From an uncultured Nitrosospira sp. (GTDB lineage: Bacteria; Nitrospirota; Nitrospiria; Nitrospirales; Nitrospiraceae): 64,000 nt of DNA. This document shows positions 45,892 to 54,797 of the stretch, in pieces (position 1 is the stretch's first letter; each line of letters starts with the position of its first letter). The translations under genes and the position numbers were made by a program. The notes below the pieces were generated by a model, which worked only from the letters and a program-made list of their open reading frames with translations, searched no databases and was not told where the DNA came from. The stretch lies in assembly GCA_900696515.1 (NCBI GenBank), contig CAADGK010000052.1:1-64000 (forward strand), read 5' to 3'.

Positions 45892-46380
45892 ATGGCAACT
45901 ATTCGTATAGCGGCTTGTTTGTCGATCACTGTCGCCATGGCATGGTCGCCTTTCCCGCCACCGGGAACGGCATCAGACGATCTCCCCCGATCATCTCGCG
46001 TTGGACCATTGGGAACTCCGCGCTTCTCATACGAACAGGTTTCCATCAGCACGCTGCTAGCATACCCGGATCGCTACCAGATGAGAGATGTCAGGCTGAC
46101 CGGTACCATCACGGCGATGCAGACGGAAGTCGTGACGAATCGGATGATCTGTGGAGCAGCTCATGAGCGAACGGTGCTGACCGTTGAAGACGACAGCGGG
46201 CAGATTGAGGTGATCGATCAAGGAGCCTGTGGGAAGAATTTGAGTGCCTTGAAAGCGCCGATGGTCAAGGTCGGAGAACAGATTGATCTGCTTGTACAGA
46301 TTATGGTGACGAAGAATCCAGAGTCCCGAGAAGCAGTAGTGGAAACGACGGTACGGTTCCTGGACCGTGTGCGACACTGA
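45892..46380 (+). CDS. Exported OB-fold-like protein, unknown
   Basis: 162 residues from the ATG at 45892 with a signal-like start (MATIRIAACLSITVAMAWSP). The mature part has an OB-type strand pattern (YQMRDVRLTGTITAMQTEVV, RTVLTVEDDSGQIEVIDQGA, KVGEQIDLLVQIMV). An upstream extension to 45733 is open but unsupported. It resembles periplasmic OB-fold proteins; there is no named family. It converges with the glycine-zipper gene at 46402. Confidence 0.6.
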   Translation: MATIRIAACLSITVAMAWSPFPPPGTASDDLPRSSRVGPLGTPRFSYEQVSISTLLAYPDRYQMRDVRLTGTITAMQTEVVTNRMICGAAHERTVLTVEDDSGQIEVIDQGACGKNLSALKAPMVKVGEQIDLLVQIMVTKNPESREAVVETTVRFLDRVRH

Positions 46381-46401
46381 ATGCCTTGCCGTAGCTGACT
46401 A

Positions 46402-46836
46402 TTACTCCCAGCCGCTGACTTCGTAACCCTTGTCCTTCAGGCACTTCGTCACGGCCTCAGCATAGGGTGGATCCGGCTCCAACGGTTTGAATGTTCCACC
46501 GAGAAGTCCGACCGTAAACCCTAGAGCACTCCCGGCGGCTGCTCCGATCGCCACCCCAACCAACCCTCCCCACGCCCCGGCCGATGCCCCGACTGCGCCC
46601 CCCAATGTGAGGCCCAGCACCGCTCCGGTTGCTGCATTGGTGGTTTGATTGGTCCCGTGCCCGAGTCCGGATTGTTCCGCTTGCCGCTGACAGAAGTCGA
46701 TCTCTTGTTGCGCTAGCTGCCTGCCGTACAGGTGCAGTTGCTTATTGGATCGTAAGGTAGGCTGCGGCCCGGTACAGGCCGAAACCGCGAGGAGCAGCAG
46801 CATGGCGATCAGCCGCTGCGATGATCGATTGGCCAC
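46402..46836 (-). CDS. Glycine-zipper lipoprotein A
   Basis: 144 residues with a lipoprotein signal (LIAMLLLLAVSACTGPQ, Cys21) and a central glycine-zipper stretch (LGLTLGGAVGASAGAWGGLV, VAIGAAAGSALGFTVGLLGG). It ends EAVTKCLKDKGYEVSGWE. It is a paralogue of 47185-47619 (same length, same C-terminal KGYxVxGW). Likely a membrane-inserting or outer-membrane lipoprotein; the role is unknown. Confidence 0.82.
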   Translation of the reverse strand: MANRSSQRLIAMLLLLAVSACTGPQPTLRSNKQLHLYGRQLAQQEIDFCQRQAEQSGLGHGTNQTTNAATGAVLGLTLGGAVGASAGAWGGLVGVAIGAAAGSALGFTVGLLGGTFKPLEPDPPYAEAVTKCLKDKGYEVSGWE

Positions 46837-46992
46837 GACAATCCCTTCGGGTGCTCAGATTCCCTGTCTTCACTTCTCACCCTTTCCAGGAAATGTCGAG
46901 ATTATTTCAAATTGTACACGTTGTCCGAGCATACTCCTTCTTCTACGGCTCACCTCTCAGATTGAGCACCAAGGTTGTTTTCATTTCGCGCA

Positions 46993-47023
46993 TCCAACGA
47001 GGGCCTTCTGAGGCCGCGCGTTG
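46993..47023. repeat. Short hairpin in the intergenic gap
   Basis: CCAACG (46993-46998) and GGCCT (47001-47005) pair with AGGCC (47010-47014) and CGTTGG (47018-47023) around TCTG. There is no T-run. It could be part of a repeat family or a minor terminator for the 47185 gene. Confidence 0.5.
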
Positions 47024-47075
47024 GGCGAGTATTATGTGCAATTGTTCCTTCCGATCCCCTCTCCCTCTTCTTTCC

Positions 47076-47176
47076 GCATAGACCGGACGGGTGAACACTC
47101 AACTGCGCGCATTGTCCGAGCACATTCTGATCGTGCGCGGACAGCGAGCACGAGTGTTCACCCGTCCGGTCTATGC
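47076..47176. repeat. 101-bp palindrome (25-bp perfect arms)
   Basis: The left arm 47076-47100 (starts GCATAGACCGGACGGGTG) and the right arm 47152-47176 (ends CACCCGTCCGGTCTATGC) are perfect reverse complements over 25 bp. Inside, TGTCCGAGCAC (47114-47124) pairs with GTGCGCGGACA (47133-47143), extending the stem. It ends 8 bases past the stop of lipoprotein B on the minus strand, but no T-run follows either arm. No target-site duplication is obvious. It may be a mobile/REP-type element or a large hairpin terminator. Confidence 0.8.
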
Positions 47177-47184
47177 CTTCCCTC

Positions 47185-47619
47185 TCACTGCCATCCGGTC
47201 ACGTCATACCCCTTCTCTTGTAAGCAACGATTGACGAAGCCAGTGTAGGCCTGGCTGGGCTGGGAAGGACCGGCAAAAGCATGGAAGAGGCCGGTTAAGA
47301 GCCCCCAAACCGCTCCGCCGGCTGCCCCGACCATTGAGCCCAGACCGGCCGACGCGCCGGAAATCGCTGCGCCCAAAGCCCCGCTTGCCGCGCCAGCGCC
47401 GGCACCAACGGCCGTATTCGTCGCCACACGCCCGACCGTGCCGCTGCTCTCCTCCGCGCCGGCCGACTCCGCCATGGCCTTGCAAGCTTCGATATCCTGC
47501 TCCGCAGTTTCTTTTCCTGCCGATTGCAAATGCGCGTTTGGATACAGCACCGGACGTGCACCGGAACAAGCCGAAATCGTCAGCGCGACGACGACGGCAC
47601 TCAGTGTCATCCCCTTCAT
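47185..47619 (-). CDS. Glycine-zipper lipoprotein B
   Basis: 144 residues from the ATG at 47619. Lipoprotein signal MKGMTLSAVVVALTISACSG (Cys18), glycine-zipper region (VGAGAGAASGALGAAISGAS, GSMVGAAGGAVWGLLTGL), and C-terminus FVNRCLQEKGYDVTGWQ. It is a paralogue of 46402-46836. It starts inside the DUF167 stop (ATGA overlap), so the two are co-translated. Same unknown role, possibly envelope homeostasis. Confidence 0.83.
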   Translation of the reverse strand: MKGMTLSAVVVALTISACSGARPVLYPNAHLQSAGKETAEQDIEACKAMAESAGAEESSGTVGRVATNTAVGAGAGAASGALGAAISGASAGLGSMVGAAGGAVWGLLTGLFHAFAGPSQPSQAYTGFVNRCLQEKGYDVTGWQ

Positions 47620-47942
47620 TGTTCCACCGTTCCTTTCGAGGCCTGTGGCAGCAAGCGAGCCACCAATACCTCCGCGGTGACTCCCCGGACACACAATCGC
47701 TTGCGTCGAGTCTCCGCTCCTCCTTGAATCTGAATCTGCGTTCGAGTGAGGGCACACCGGTCGGCGATAAAACGGATCAGCTCTTCATTGGCGGCGCCCT
47801 GGATCGCCCGAGCGGCGACACGGATCTTGATCGCATCTCCGTGTACTCCGACACATTCCGTTCGTGCCGCGTTGGGCTGAATATGCACGGTCAGGAGCAC
47901 ACCCCGCTCACTGTCTCGTGCAATCACAGGCAGGAGGTCCAC
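47616..47942 (-). CDS. DUF167/YggU family protein
   Basis: 108 residues: GVLLTVHIQPNAARTECVGV, GDAIKIRVAARAIQGAANEE and LIRFIADRCALTRTQIQIQG, matching the small YggU/DUF167 family. The function is not established. It is between the CbbQ-type ATPase gene (14 nt gap) and lipoprotein B (4-nt overlap). Confidence 0.92.
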   Translation of the reverse strand: MDLLPVIARDSERGVLLTVHIQPNAARTECVGVHGDAIKIRVAARAIQGAANEELIRFIADRCALTRTQIQIQGGAETRRKRLCVRGVTAEVLVARLLPQASKGTVEQ

Positions 47943-47956
47943 ATGAGATAACGGAT

Positions 47957-48772
47957 TCAGAAGATGGCTTTGACGAGTTCGAGGATCGCCCGCTGCATAT
48001 CCGCATCATCGGTAATCGGACGGGCAACGGCCACATCACACGCTCTCGCCGCCGGAACGCCCTGCTTGATCAACGTCCCGGCATAGATCAAGAGTCTGGT
48101 GCTGACGCCTTCTTCCAAACCGTGGTTTCTGAGATTGCGGACTTTTTGGCCGAGCTTGACCAAATTCGCCGCGATCATCGGTTCCACTTCTGCTTCACGT
48201 TGAATCACTCGTGATTCGATGTCCGGAGCAGGGTAATCAAATTCGATCGCCATGAAACGCTGCTTCGTGCTTTGCTTCAAGTCTTTGAGCACACTTTGAT
48301 ACCCGGGATTGTAGGAGATCACCAGCATGAACTCGTCGGCAGCCTCCACGATCTGCCCCTTCTTTTCGATCGGGAGCACGCGCCGATCATCACTGAGAGG
48401 ATGGATGATGACGGTCGTATCCTTTCGGGCTTCGACCACCTCATCGAGATACACGATGGCTCCGTGTTTCACTCCGACCGTCAACGGCCCGTCCATCCAG
48501 ACCGTCTCCTGTCCCTTGAGGAGATACCGACCGACCAAGTCCGAGGCCGTCAGATCTTCATGACAGGCGACCGTGATCAACGGCCGACCGAGCGTGTAGG
48601 CCATGTACTGCACAAACCTGGTCTTTCCGCAGCCGGTCGGCCCCTTAAGCATCACCGGCAGCTTCCGCTCAGCCGCGATGGTGAACAGCCCAACTTCGCC
48701 ACAGACCTCGGCATAAAACGGCTCATGCGGGATCCGATACTGCGCCACATCGATTTCGCGTACCTGTTGCAT
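47957..48772 (-). CDS. MoxR-type AAA+ ATPase of the CbbQ/NirQ/NorQ group
   Basis: 271 residues. Walker A is GPTGCGKT (44-51), Walker B IVYLDEV (Asp110-Glu111), sensor I region [12 protein letters not shown], arginine-rich [12 protein letters not shown]. The C-terminal CbbQ_C-type region runs to [20 protein letters not shown]. This group remodels metalloenzymes together with a VWA protein (CbbO/NorD), but no VWA gene lies next to it. In Nitrospira-type bacteria the target could be an enzyme encoded elsewhere. Confidence 0.93.
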   Translation of the reverse strand: MQQVREIDVAQYRIPHEPFYAEVCGEVGLFTIAAERKLPVMLKGPTGCGKTRFVQYMAYTLGRPLITVACHEDLTASDLVGRYLLKGQETVWMDGPLTVGVKHGAIVYLDEVVEARKDTTVIIHPLSDDRRVLPIEKKGQIVEAADEFMLVISYNPGYQSVLKDLKQSTKQRFMAIEFDYPAPDIESRVIQREAEVEPMIAANLVKLGQKVRNLRNHGLEEGVSTRLLIYAGTLIKQGVPAARACDVAVARPITDDADMQRAILELVKAIF

Positions 48773-48888
48773 GACTCCACGACCCTTAGGTTGAATGACG
48801 ACCGGAAATCAGCCACGTACAGCCGGTCAATCACTTCTCACGATAAACGGAACAAAGCGCCAAGATCAAGTGAGGAGGGGTCCGGCCG

Positions 48889-51201
48889 CTACGCGGCCTT
48901 CTTGCCGTCGAGCACGTCTCGGACTTTCTGAGTGAGGACATTCGGCGTAAACGGTTTATGGAGAAAGGCGGTCTCCCGCTTGACTCCTCCCTGGTCGAAC
49001 ACCGGATGGTCGGGATAGCCGGACATATACAGAACTTTCAGCTCAGGCCGCACCACCGTCAACTTCTCCGCCACCTCCGGCCCGCTCATCTGCGGCATCG
49101 CCACGTCGGTCAAGAGCAGATGGATCGGCCCCAAATGTTTGGCACCCGTCAGGAGTGCTTCAATCCCGTGACGTGCGACCAGCACCTCATAGCCACTGAG
49201 ACGGAGGGTCTCCTGCACAAGACCCCGAACCGACGGATCATCCTCGACCACCAGAATGGTCTCCCGCCCGGTCGCTCGACTGATCGATCCACCGGCGGCC
49301 GGAGCCGCTTGAACGGCTTCGTTCACTTTCGGGAAAAAGATCTTGCAGACGGTTCCCTGTCCCATCTTGCTTTCGATCGCGATCGTCCCGCCGCTTTGCT
49401 TGACGATCCCGTACACCGTCGACAACCCAAGCCCCGTCCCCTTCCCCTTTTCTTTCGTGGTAAAAAACGGCTCAAACAGATGTGCTTGCGTTTCTTCACT
49501 CATGCCCTGGCCCGTATCCCTCATCTCGAGCAGCACGTAGGCACCAGGCTCCAGCATCACCGTCTGACGTCGAGCGCCTTTGCCAATCGTGACATTCCTG
49601 GTCTGAATCGTCAGCTTCCCGCCCGTCGGCATGGCATCGCGCGCATTCACCGCCAGATTCATGATCACCTGCTCGATCTGTCCGGGATCCGCCTTAATGG
49701 CCCAGAGCTTCTGATCAAGCTCCGCGGAAAGCTCTACGACATCCTCTCCCAACAGCCGCCGCAGCATCCCGTCCATATTCATGACGAGCGCATTCAAATC
49801 CAGGACCTTGGCCGCCACGAATTGCCGCCTGCTGAAGGCCAGCAGCTGACTGGTCAGACCTGCCGCCCGATCCGCAGCCTTCTTCACCTCGTCCATCTCC
49901 CGCCGGGCAGGATCGCCGGGCGCCAAGCGCCCCAGAACCAACTCGCTATACCCACGAATGACCGTCAGCAGATTGTTGAAATCATGAGCCACACCACCGG
50001 CGAGCCGCCCGACAGCCTCCATTTTTTGGGCTTGCCGGAGTTGCGCCTCCGTCTGGCGCAAAGCTTCCTCCGCCCTCGTCCGTTCACCGAATTGCCCGAT
50101 CTTCAATCCAACATCGGCGATCATGCTGATCAACTCTTGATCCGACTCGCGGATCTGATGACTGAAAAACTCGACCACCCCCTCGATGTCCCCCCCGATC
50201 CTGATCGGAAACCCGAAGGCGCTCCGAACCCCCGTCTTGCCGGCCAAGTCGGCTCGGACAAACGAGGGATCCATCGCCACATCTCTGATCCAGAGCGGAC
50301 ACCCACTCTCTAAAATCCTCCCCGGTAATCCGACGCCCGGTTTAAAGACTCGAGACTGCATCTCGGCGATGAACGCATCGGTCGGTCCTGCCGCAACTTG
50401 CCAGAAGTTAAGGCACCGCAATGTTCCCGACTGTTTCTCCAGTCTCCAAAAGACCCCGAGATCCCATTCCAAACTCTCACCGACCGCTTGGATGATTTTG
50501 GGAACCGCTTGCTCCAGGGTGATCGATTCAGAGAGCACACGCGTCACCGCATATTGGGAAGCCAAGCGCCGCTCGGCTCGACGACGGTCCGTGATGTCGC
50601 GCACAAATGCGCTGAAGATGTAGGTCTCTCCGATCCGCGCCGGTGAGACGGCGAGCTCCACCGGAAACTCATGGCCGTCACGATGCCGTGCCGCAATTTC
50701 TATCCGCCGATTCAGCACCGGACCGACTCCGGTCTTGAGATACTCCCGGATCCCGCTCGCATGGGCATCCCGATCACGTTCCGGAATAATGGTTTCCGAC
50801 AACAGCTTGCCCATCGCCTCTTCCCTCGCCCAGCCGAAGATGGCGGTGGCCTGCGCATTCCATTCGGTCACGAGGCCGGCCGCATCGATGGTGATCACGC
50901 CGTCGAGGGCCGTGTCGACGATCGCCCGATTGCGTTCCTGGCTCTGCAGCAACGCCGCTTCCGCGGCACGCGCCCACGCGCTTTCCTGCCGAGCTTGCCG
51001 ATATTCCGCCCGCAGTCGACTGGTCGACCAGAGCAGCAATACCAAGAGGGGAAGCCAGACGGCAGCGACGATACTCCGTTCCACACGAGCAAGCATGAAC
51101 GTCCCCACCCCAAGGGTCGCCAACGTGAGAAGTACCATCACAAAGGTTATCCACTCATACCGCCGGGCCGTGGAGGGTGTCCGCTCCTCTGAATGCGTCA
51201 T
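48889..51201 (-). CDS. Hybrid histidine kinase (TM-PAS-GAF-HisKA-HATPase-REC)
   Basis: 770 residues: two membrane helices (about 15-62), PAS (about 90-200, TALDGVITIDAAGLVTEWNA), GAF (about 225-370), HisKA with His in GGVAHDFNNLLTVIRGYSEL (about 402), HATPase (NLAVNARDAMPTGGKLTI and DTGQGMSEETQAHLFEPFFT) and a C-terminal receiver (VVEDDPSVRG near 650; phospho-Asp in LLLTDVAMP near 697). It is a phosphorelay sensor. The partner output is not adjacent. Its start overlaps the YkgJ-DUF2156 gene by 4 nt. Confidence 0.96.
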   Translation of the reverse strand: MTHSEERTPSTARRYEWITFVMVLLTLATLGVGTFMLARVERSIVAAVWLPLLVLLLWSTSRLRAEYRQARQESAWARAAEAALLQSQERNRAIVDTALDGVITIDAAGLVTEWNAQATAIFGWAREEAMGKLLSETIIPERDRDAHASGIREYLKTGVGPVLNRRIEIAARHRDGHEFPVELAVSPARIGETYIFSAFVRDITDRRRAERRLASQYAVTRVLSESITLEQAVPKIIQAVGESLEWDLGVFWRLEKQSGTLRCLNFWQVAAGPTDAFIAEMQSRVFKPGVGLPGRILESGCPLWIRDVAMDPSFVRADLAGKTGVRSAFGFPIRIGGDIEGVVEFFSHQIRESDQELISMIADVGLKIGQFGERTRAEEALRQTEAQLRQAQKMEAVGRLAGGVAHDFNNLLTVIRGYSELVLGRLAPGDPARREMDEVKKAADRAAGLTSQLLAFSRRQFVAAKVLDLNALVMNMDGMLRRLLGEDVVELSAELDQKLWAIKADPGQIEQVIMNLAVNARDAMPTGGKLTIQTRNVTIGKGARRQTVMLEPGAYVLLEMRDTGQGMSEETQAHLFEPFFTTKEKGKGTGLGLSTVYGIVKQSGGTIAIESKMGQGTVCKIFFPKVNEAVQAAPAAGGSISRATGRETILVVEDDPSVRGLVQETLRLSGYEVLVARHGIEALLTGAKHLGPIHLLLTDVAMPQMSGPEVAEKLTVVRPELKVLYMSGYPDHPVFDQGGVKRETAFLHKPFTPNVLTQKVRDVLDGKKAA

Positions 51202-52661
51202 GTGGCCGTCCTTGCTGCGATCCAGGTCGTCAAGACTGCGGCGGGATGATAGGCCGCTTTCGCCGCACGCAGCCCCGGAAGCCCGGAATCATCCATGGCA
51301 TTGATCCAAACCGCCCCTTGCGCCAGCGCCGTGCGACAGGTGTCGCGGAAGACCCACTGGGCAAGACCGGGAACGGAACGATCCGCAACCTCCAAGAGAA
51401 CACACCACGTCTCTGGAGTCAGCCAGTACCCGAAGGTATAGGCGACAACCTCGTGGTTCACCCTCATGACCCTGCCGGAGACACCTATCCGATCATGTTC
51501 TCGAAACACCAGCTGGTGGGCAGGTTCTGCATCCTCCAACAGCAATTTGCCCAGACAATCCTGGTTGTCTTGACACTTTTGCTCCGCCCATCGTCGATAG
51601 AGCATCTCACAATCGGCCTGATCCGATGCGCGATAGGGCTCGGTCGTGATCACATGCTCCCTTGCCGCACGATTACAGAGGGCCCTGTGAGACTTGTACG
51701 GGTCTCCGGCTAAGGCTGCCAGCGCGGCAGCAGAGTACAGATAGTCTCCGTCTTTCGGACGGAATTGAATCACGTCAGTGGTTATCCTCGTCTTTTGTAC
51801 ATCCATCACGGATTCGATGCGACTCACCGGCGAGGGACCGTTCCACTGCCGCATCAGCGTAAAGGCCTGCTCCATCGCTTGCTCCAATAAACCTGGGCCA
51901 AGCGGTGGAAGAGGCATGAACCACCCATCCGGCGATCTCGCAAACAGGAACCAGGTGCCGTCTAATTCCATCCGCCAATAGGAAAGGACCGACGTCCACA
52001 TGTAGTGAAAGGGGAAGGCAAAGGCCGCCGGGGTGTCAGGGTGGAGCACATGAGCACGTTCCAATGCAGCGGCAAATGCCGACGCATCCGACGCGGTGAG
52101 CGGACGGAGTCGCGGATCGGTTCGCTGCTGAGCCAACCGAACCGTCAGATGCGGAAGCGCGTTGAGCACAATCACGTCGTCCTGGAACGGCCCGATCAGC
52201 CGGGGATAGGCAGCAAGTTGTTCAATTGTGGCGTCGCTCCGCAACACCGCCTCAACCTGTTCAGCATAGGTCCGAATCGAACGAGAAGGCTCGTCTCGCA
52301 TGAACGGGCATTTGGTATCCCAACCAAGGAGCACTTCCTTCCCGGATTGGTCCCACATCAATGCCAAGGGATACAGCTGACAGTCCAACGGCCGTTGCTC
52401 ATAAATTCCGCACCGACCCGACTGTGCGTCAAACGCGGGACAGAGGTACCCGTCGCCCTGTGGGTGTTTGACAAGATCAATTTGCGAGCCGGCCTTGTCC
52501 GGGAAAAACGAAGGCGAAACGCCGTGTGCCACGGCTTCGGTGATTTCGCGCCTCGTAAAGTAGGGACGAAGAAAACTGTCGGCTTCCGGGAATCGGCAAC
52601 AGACGTCGCAGCGGGAACAGGTCGCCCCCGGCACGAATTGCGGCAGAGTCTTCGTCATTCG
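51198..52661 (-). CDS. YkgJ-type cysteine-cluster domain fused to DUF2156 (GNAT-like)
   Basis: 487 residues from the ATG at 52661; a GTG at 52697 is an alternative. The N-terminal ~130 residues hold a YkgJ-like Cys cluster (ATCSRCDVCCRFPEADSFLR, later GYLCPAFDAQSGRCGIYEQR, PLDCQLYPLALM), a zinc/iron-binding pattern. The rest matches DUF2156, the GNAT-like aminoacyl-transfer domain of MprF (WRMELDGTWFLFARSPDGWF, DGDYLYSAAALAALAGDPYK). The fusion suggests a metal-site domain controlling or modifying a lipid or peptide substrate; no reaction is known. It is translationally coupled to the hybrid kinase. Confidence 0.82.
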   Translation of the reverse strand, partial: RMTKTLPQFVPGATCSRCDVCCRFPEADSFLRPYFTRREITEAVAHGVSPSFFPDKAGSQIDLVKHPQGDGYLCPAFDAQSGRCGIYEQRPLDCQLYPLALMWDQSGKEVLLGWDTKCPFMRDEPSRSIRTYAEQVEAVLRSDATIEQLAAYPRLIGPFQDDVIVLNALPHLTVRLAQQRTDPRLRPLTASDASAFAAALERAHVLHPDTPAAFAFPFHYMWTSVLSYWRMELDGTWFLFARSPDGWFMPLPPLGPGLLEQAMEQAFTLMRQWNGPSPVSRIESVMDVQKTRITTDVIQFRPKDGDYLYSAAALAALAGDPYKSHRALCNRAAREHVITTEPYRASDQADCEMLYRRWAEQKCQDNQDCLGKLLLEDAEPAHQLVFREHDRIGVSGRVMRVNHEVVAYTFGYWLTPETWCVLLEVADRSVPGLAQWVFRDTCRTALAQGAVWINAMDDSGLPGLRAAKAAYHPAAVLTTWIAARTAT

Positions 52662-52895
52662 TTTGGAATCCGCTGTATGAAGGACCACTGAGAACACATC
52701 ATACGATGAGCATCAGATGGTGGCAAGAACGTTCACATCCGACCGGTACGCCACTCCGATTTCACCATATCCATGGGCAGCGAAAAGCCGGCCACTTGTC
52801 GACCTGTGTTGTGCATGTTAGCATCTGGCCCGTTGGAGCAGGGAAGATCTCTTCTGCTCACTTGATTCGAAAGTCACCCAGTAGGACTCCTTCAC

Positions 52896-54374
52896 TTGGT
52901 ACCGACTGCCTCCCCCTGCACTGAGCTCGCAACCGAAGCCGCACGTGATCGCTGCGTCACCATTCGAACACGTCTATCTCACGCCAACCTCTTCGGCTCT
53001 CCGCCGGCTGACTCCAGTTCTCATCAGGCCCCCACACCACAGGCAACCACGACCTGGCGGGTGAGCCCATGCCCCTTCTATGTGTCTCAGGATGAACTGC
53101 AATTCTTCACGGCATTAGGGCCACAGCTGCTTTCATTCTATCGCGCCCTGAACCGGCTCTACAGCGAGAGCGTCAAAGGGAGACAGCCGGCCTGGGTGGC
53201 TGCCTCTCTCGATATAGGAAAGCCAGACGGCCTCGTGCAGTACAGCCGGATGAAGCGTTTTCGCGACGAGCTGCCTGCCGTCATTCGTCCGGATGTCATT
53301 CCTACGGAAGACGGTATGGTGATCACCGAACTGGATTCCGTTCCTGGCGGGATCGGACTCACCGCTTGCCTTTCGCAGACCTACGGTGATCTTGAAAACA
53401 ACCATGCCAGCCTTGTCGGAGGACGGGACGGGATGGTCCGTGGCTTTGCCCGCATGTTGCAAACCATTCGCCAGCAGCGCGAGGGATGCATCGCGATCCT
53501 CGTTTCAGAGGAATCCAAGGACTATCGCCCGGAAATGTCCTGGCTGGCCGCTCAACTTCGGAACGAAGACATCGCTGCCTGGTGCATTGAGCCTCGCGAG
53601 GTGATCTTCACGGAAGAAGGCCTTCGGTTGCGTAACGATGACAAAGAGCACCCCATTGCTGTCGTCTATCGGTTTTATGAGCTGTTCGACCTGTTGAATA
53701 TTCCCAAGGCCGAACTCATCCAATACGCCGGGAAAAAAGATCGAGTCTCCATCACCCCTCCCTACAAGCCGGCACTTGAGGAGAAATCCGCCTTTGCGCT
53801 CCTCCATCATCCCATCTTGAGGCCGTTCTGGGAACAATCACTGGGCCCCGACTGTTTGCGGTGTCTGCAAGCGGTCATGCCCAAGACCTGGCTGCTCGAC
53901 CCGACTCCGCTTCCGGCCATCGCCACGATTCCGGAGCTGTCTCTGGGCGGTCACGCGGTGGCAGAATGGACGGCTCTCGAAAGGGCCACCCAAAAGGAAC
54001 GCCATTTTGTCATCAAGCCGTCCGGCTTTTCTGAACTCGCGTGGGGAAGCCGAGGCGTCTCGATCGGGCATGATCTATCGCAGGCCGAGTGGAGCCAGGC
54101 GCTTCGTAACGCACTCGCCGCCTTCCCGGCGACACCCTACATTCTGCAAGAGTTCCATAAGGGACGATTGTTCGACATGGATTTCATGGACGACGCCTCC
54201 CAAGCGATCGTCCGCATGTCTGGCCGCGCGCGCTTATCTCCCTATTATTTCGTGTCCGACGGCACGGTCGAACTCGCCGGTATTCTGGCCACCGTCTGTC
54301 CGTCCGACAAGAAGATTCTTCACGGAATGAAGGACGCCATTATGGTTCCCTGCGCCGTGCGTCCCGAGCGATGA
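52896..54374 (+). CDS. ATP-grasp-like protein
   Basis: 492 residues. The N-terminal ~60 residues are low-complexity and may not be translated. The central part (MVITELDSVPGGIGLTACLS) resembles the glutathionylspermidine synthase/circularly permuted ATP-grasp kind. The C-terminal part has ATP-grasp features (ERHFVIKPSGFSELAWGSRG, TPYILQEFHKGRLFDMDFMD). The likely activity is an ATP-dependent carboxylate-amine ligation, and the substrate is unknown. It is the first of a plus-strand series leading to lysine 2,3-aminomutase. Confidence 0.6.
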   Translation: MVPTASPCTELATEAARDRCVTIRTRLSHANLFGSPPADSSSHQAPTPQATTTWRVSPCPFYVSQDELQFFTALGPQLLSFYRALNRLYSESVKGRQPAWVAASLDIGKPDGLVQYSRMKRFRDELPAVIRPDVIPTEDGMVITELDSVPGGIGLTACLSQTYGDLENNHASLVGGRDGMVRGFARMLQTIRQQREGCIAILVSEESKDYRPEMSWLAAQLRNEDIAAWCIEPREVIFTEEGLRLRNDDKEHPIAVVYRFYELFDLLNIPKAELIQYAGKKDRVSITPPYKPALEEKSAFALLHHPILRPFWEQSLGPDCLRCLQAVMPKTWLLDPTPLPAIATIPELSLGGHAVAEWTALERATQKERHFVIKPSGFSELAWGSRGVSIGHDLSQAEWSQALRNALAAFPATPYILQEFHKGRLFDMDFMDDASQAIVRMSGRARLSPYYFVSDGTVELAGILATVCPSDKKILHGMKDAIMVPCAVRPER

Positions 54375-54441
54375 AGACCTCCCTTTCTATCATAAATTTG
54401 GCGTTTCACTTTCTTCCTGTTCCTGATAGCCTAATACGAGC

Positions 54442-54780
54442 ATGGCGATGACCCTTTTTCATGTCGACTGGTGCCCGGACTGCCTTGTGGTGTTACGCAA
54501 GTTGGCCGACCTGGGGTTGACCTATGACCCCGTCATCGTGCCGGACAGCAGACGGATGCGCACCCAGGTGTACGACGTCTCCGGTCAATACTATGTGCCC
54601 GTCTTGAAGGATGGTGATCTCGTCCTGACGGAAACCGCCGACATTTTGGCCTATCTGGATGAGCGTGCCAAAGCGGGCAGCGTGGGCGCTCCAGCCTCCA
54701 CCCGGTTTCAATCGCAAGCCCGTACCACACCGGACGAACCAAGCCCGGACGACGAGCATCCTTCTTGCCGGATCACCTGA
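54442..54780 (+). CDS. Glutaredoxin/GST-N-like thioredoxin-fold protein
   Basis: 112 residues: MAMTLFHVDWCPDCLVVLRK with redox pair C11-C14, then YYVPVLKDGDLVLTETADIL (cis-Pro region). The C-terminal ~30 residues are polar. This is the GST N-terminal/glutaredoxin-like single domain. It lies 67 nt after the ATP-grasp-like gene and 17 nt before the aminomutase gene, in one apparent transcript. Confidence 0.85.
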   Translation: MAMTLFHVDWCPDCLVVLRKLADLGLTYDPVIVPDSRRMRTQVYDVSGQYYVPVLKDGDLVLTETADILAYLDERAKAGSVGAPASTRFQSQARTTPDEPSPDDEHPSCRIT

Positions 54781-54797
54781 TCACCCAAGGACCTTTC

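Noticed and set aside
46991-47027. Integron attC-like site (RYYYAAC and GTTRRRY ends)
   Set aside because: ATCCAAC and GTTGGGC fit the core ends, but the element is only 37 bp and lacks the second pair of boxes; no integrase is present.
48958-50313. A 451-residue plus-strand frame
   Set aside because: It lies entirely within the hybrid histidine kinase gene on the opposite strand, with no domain pattern of its own.
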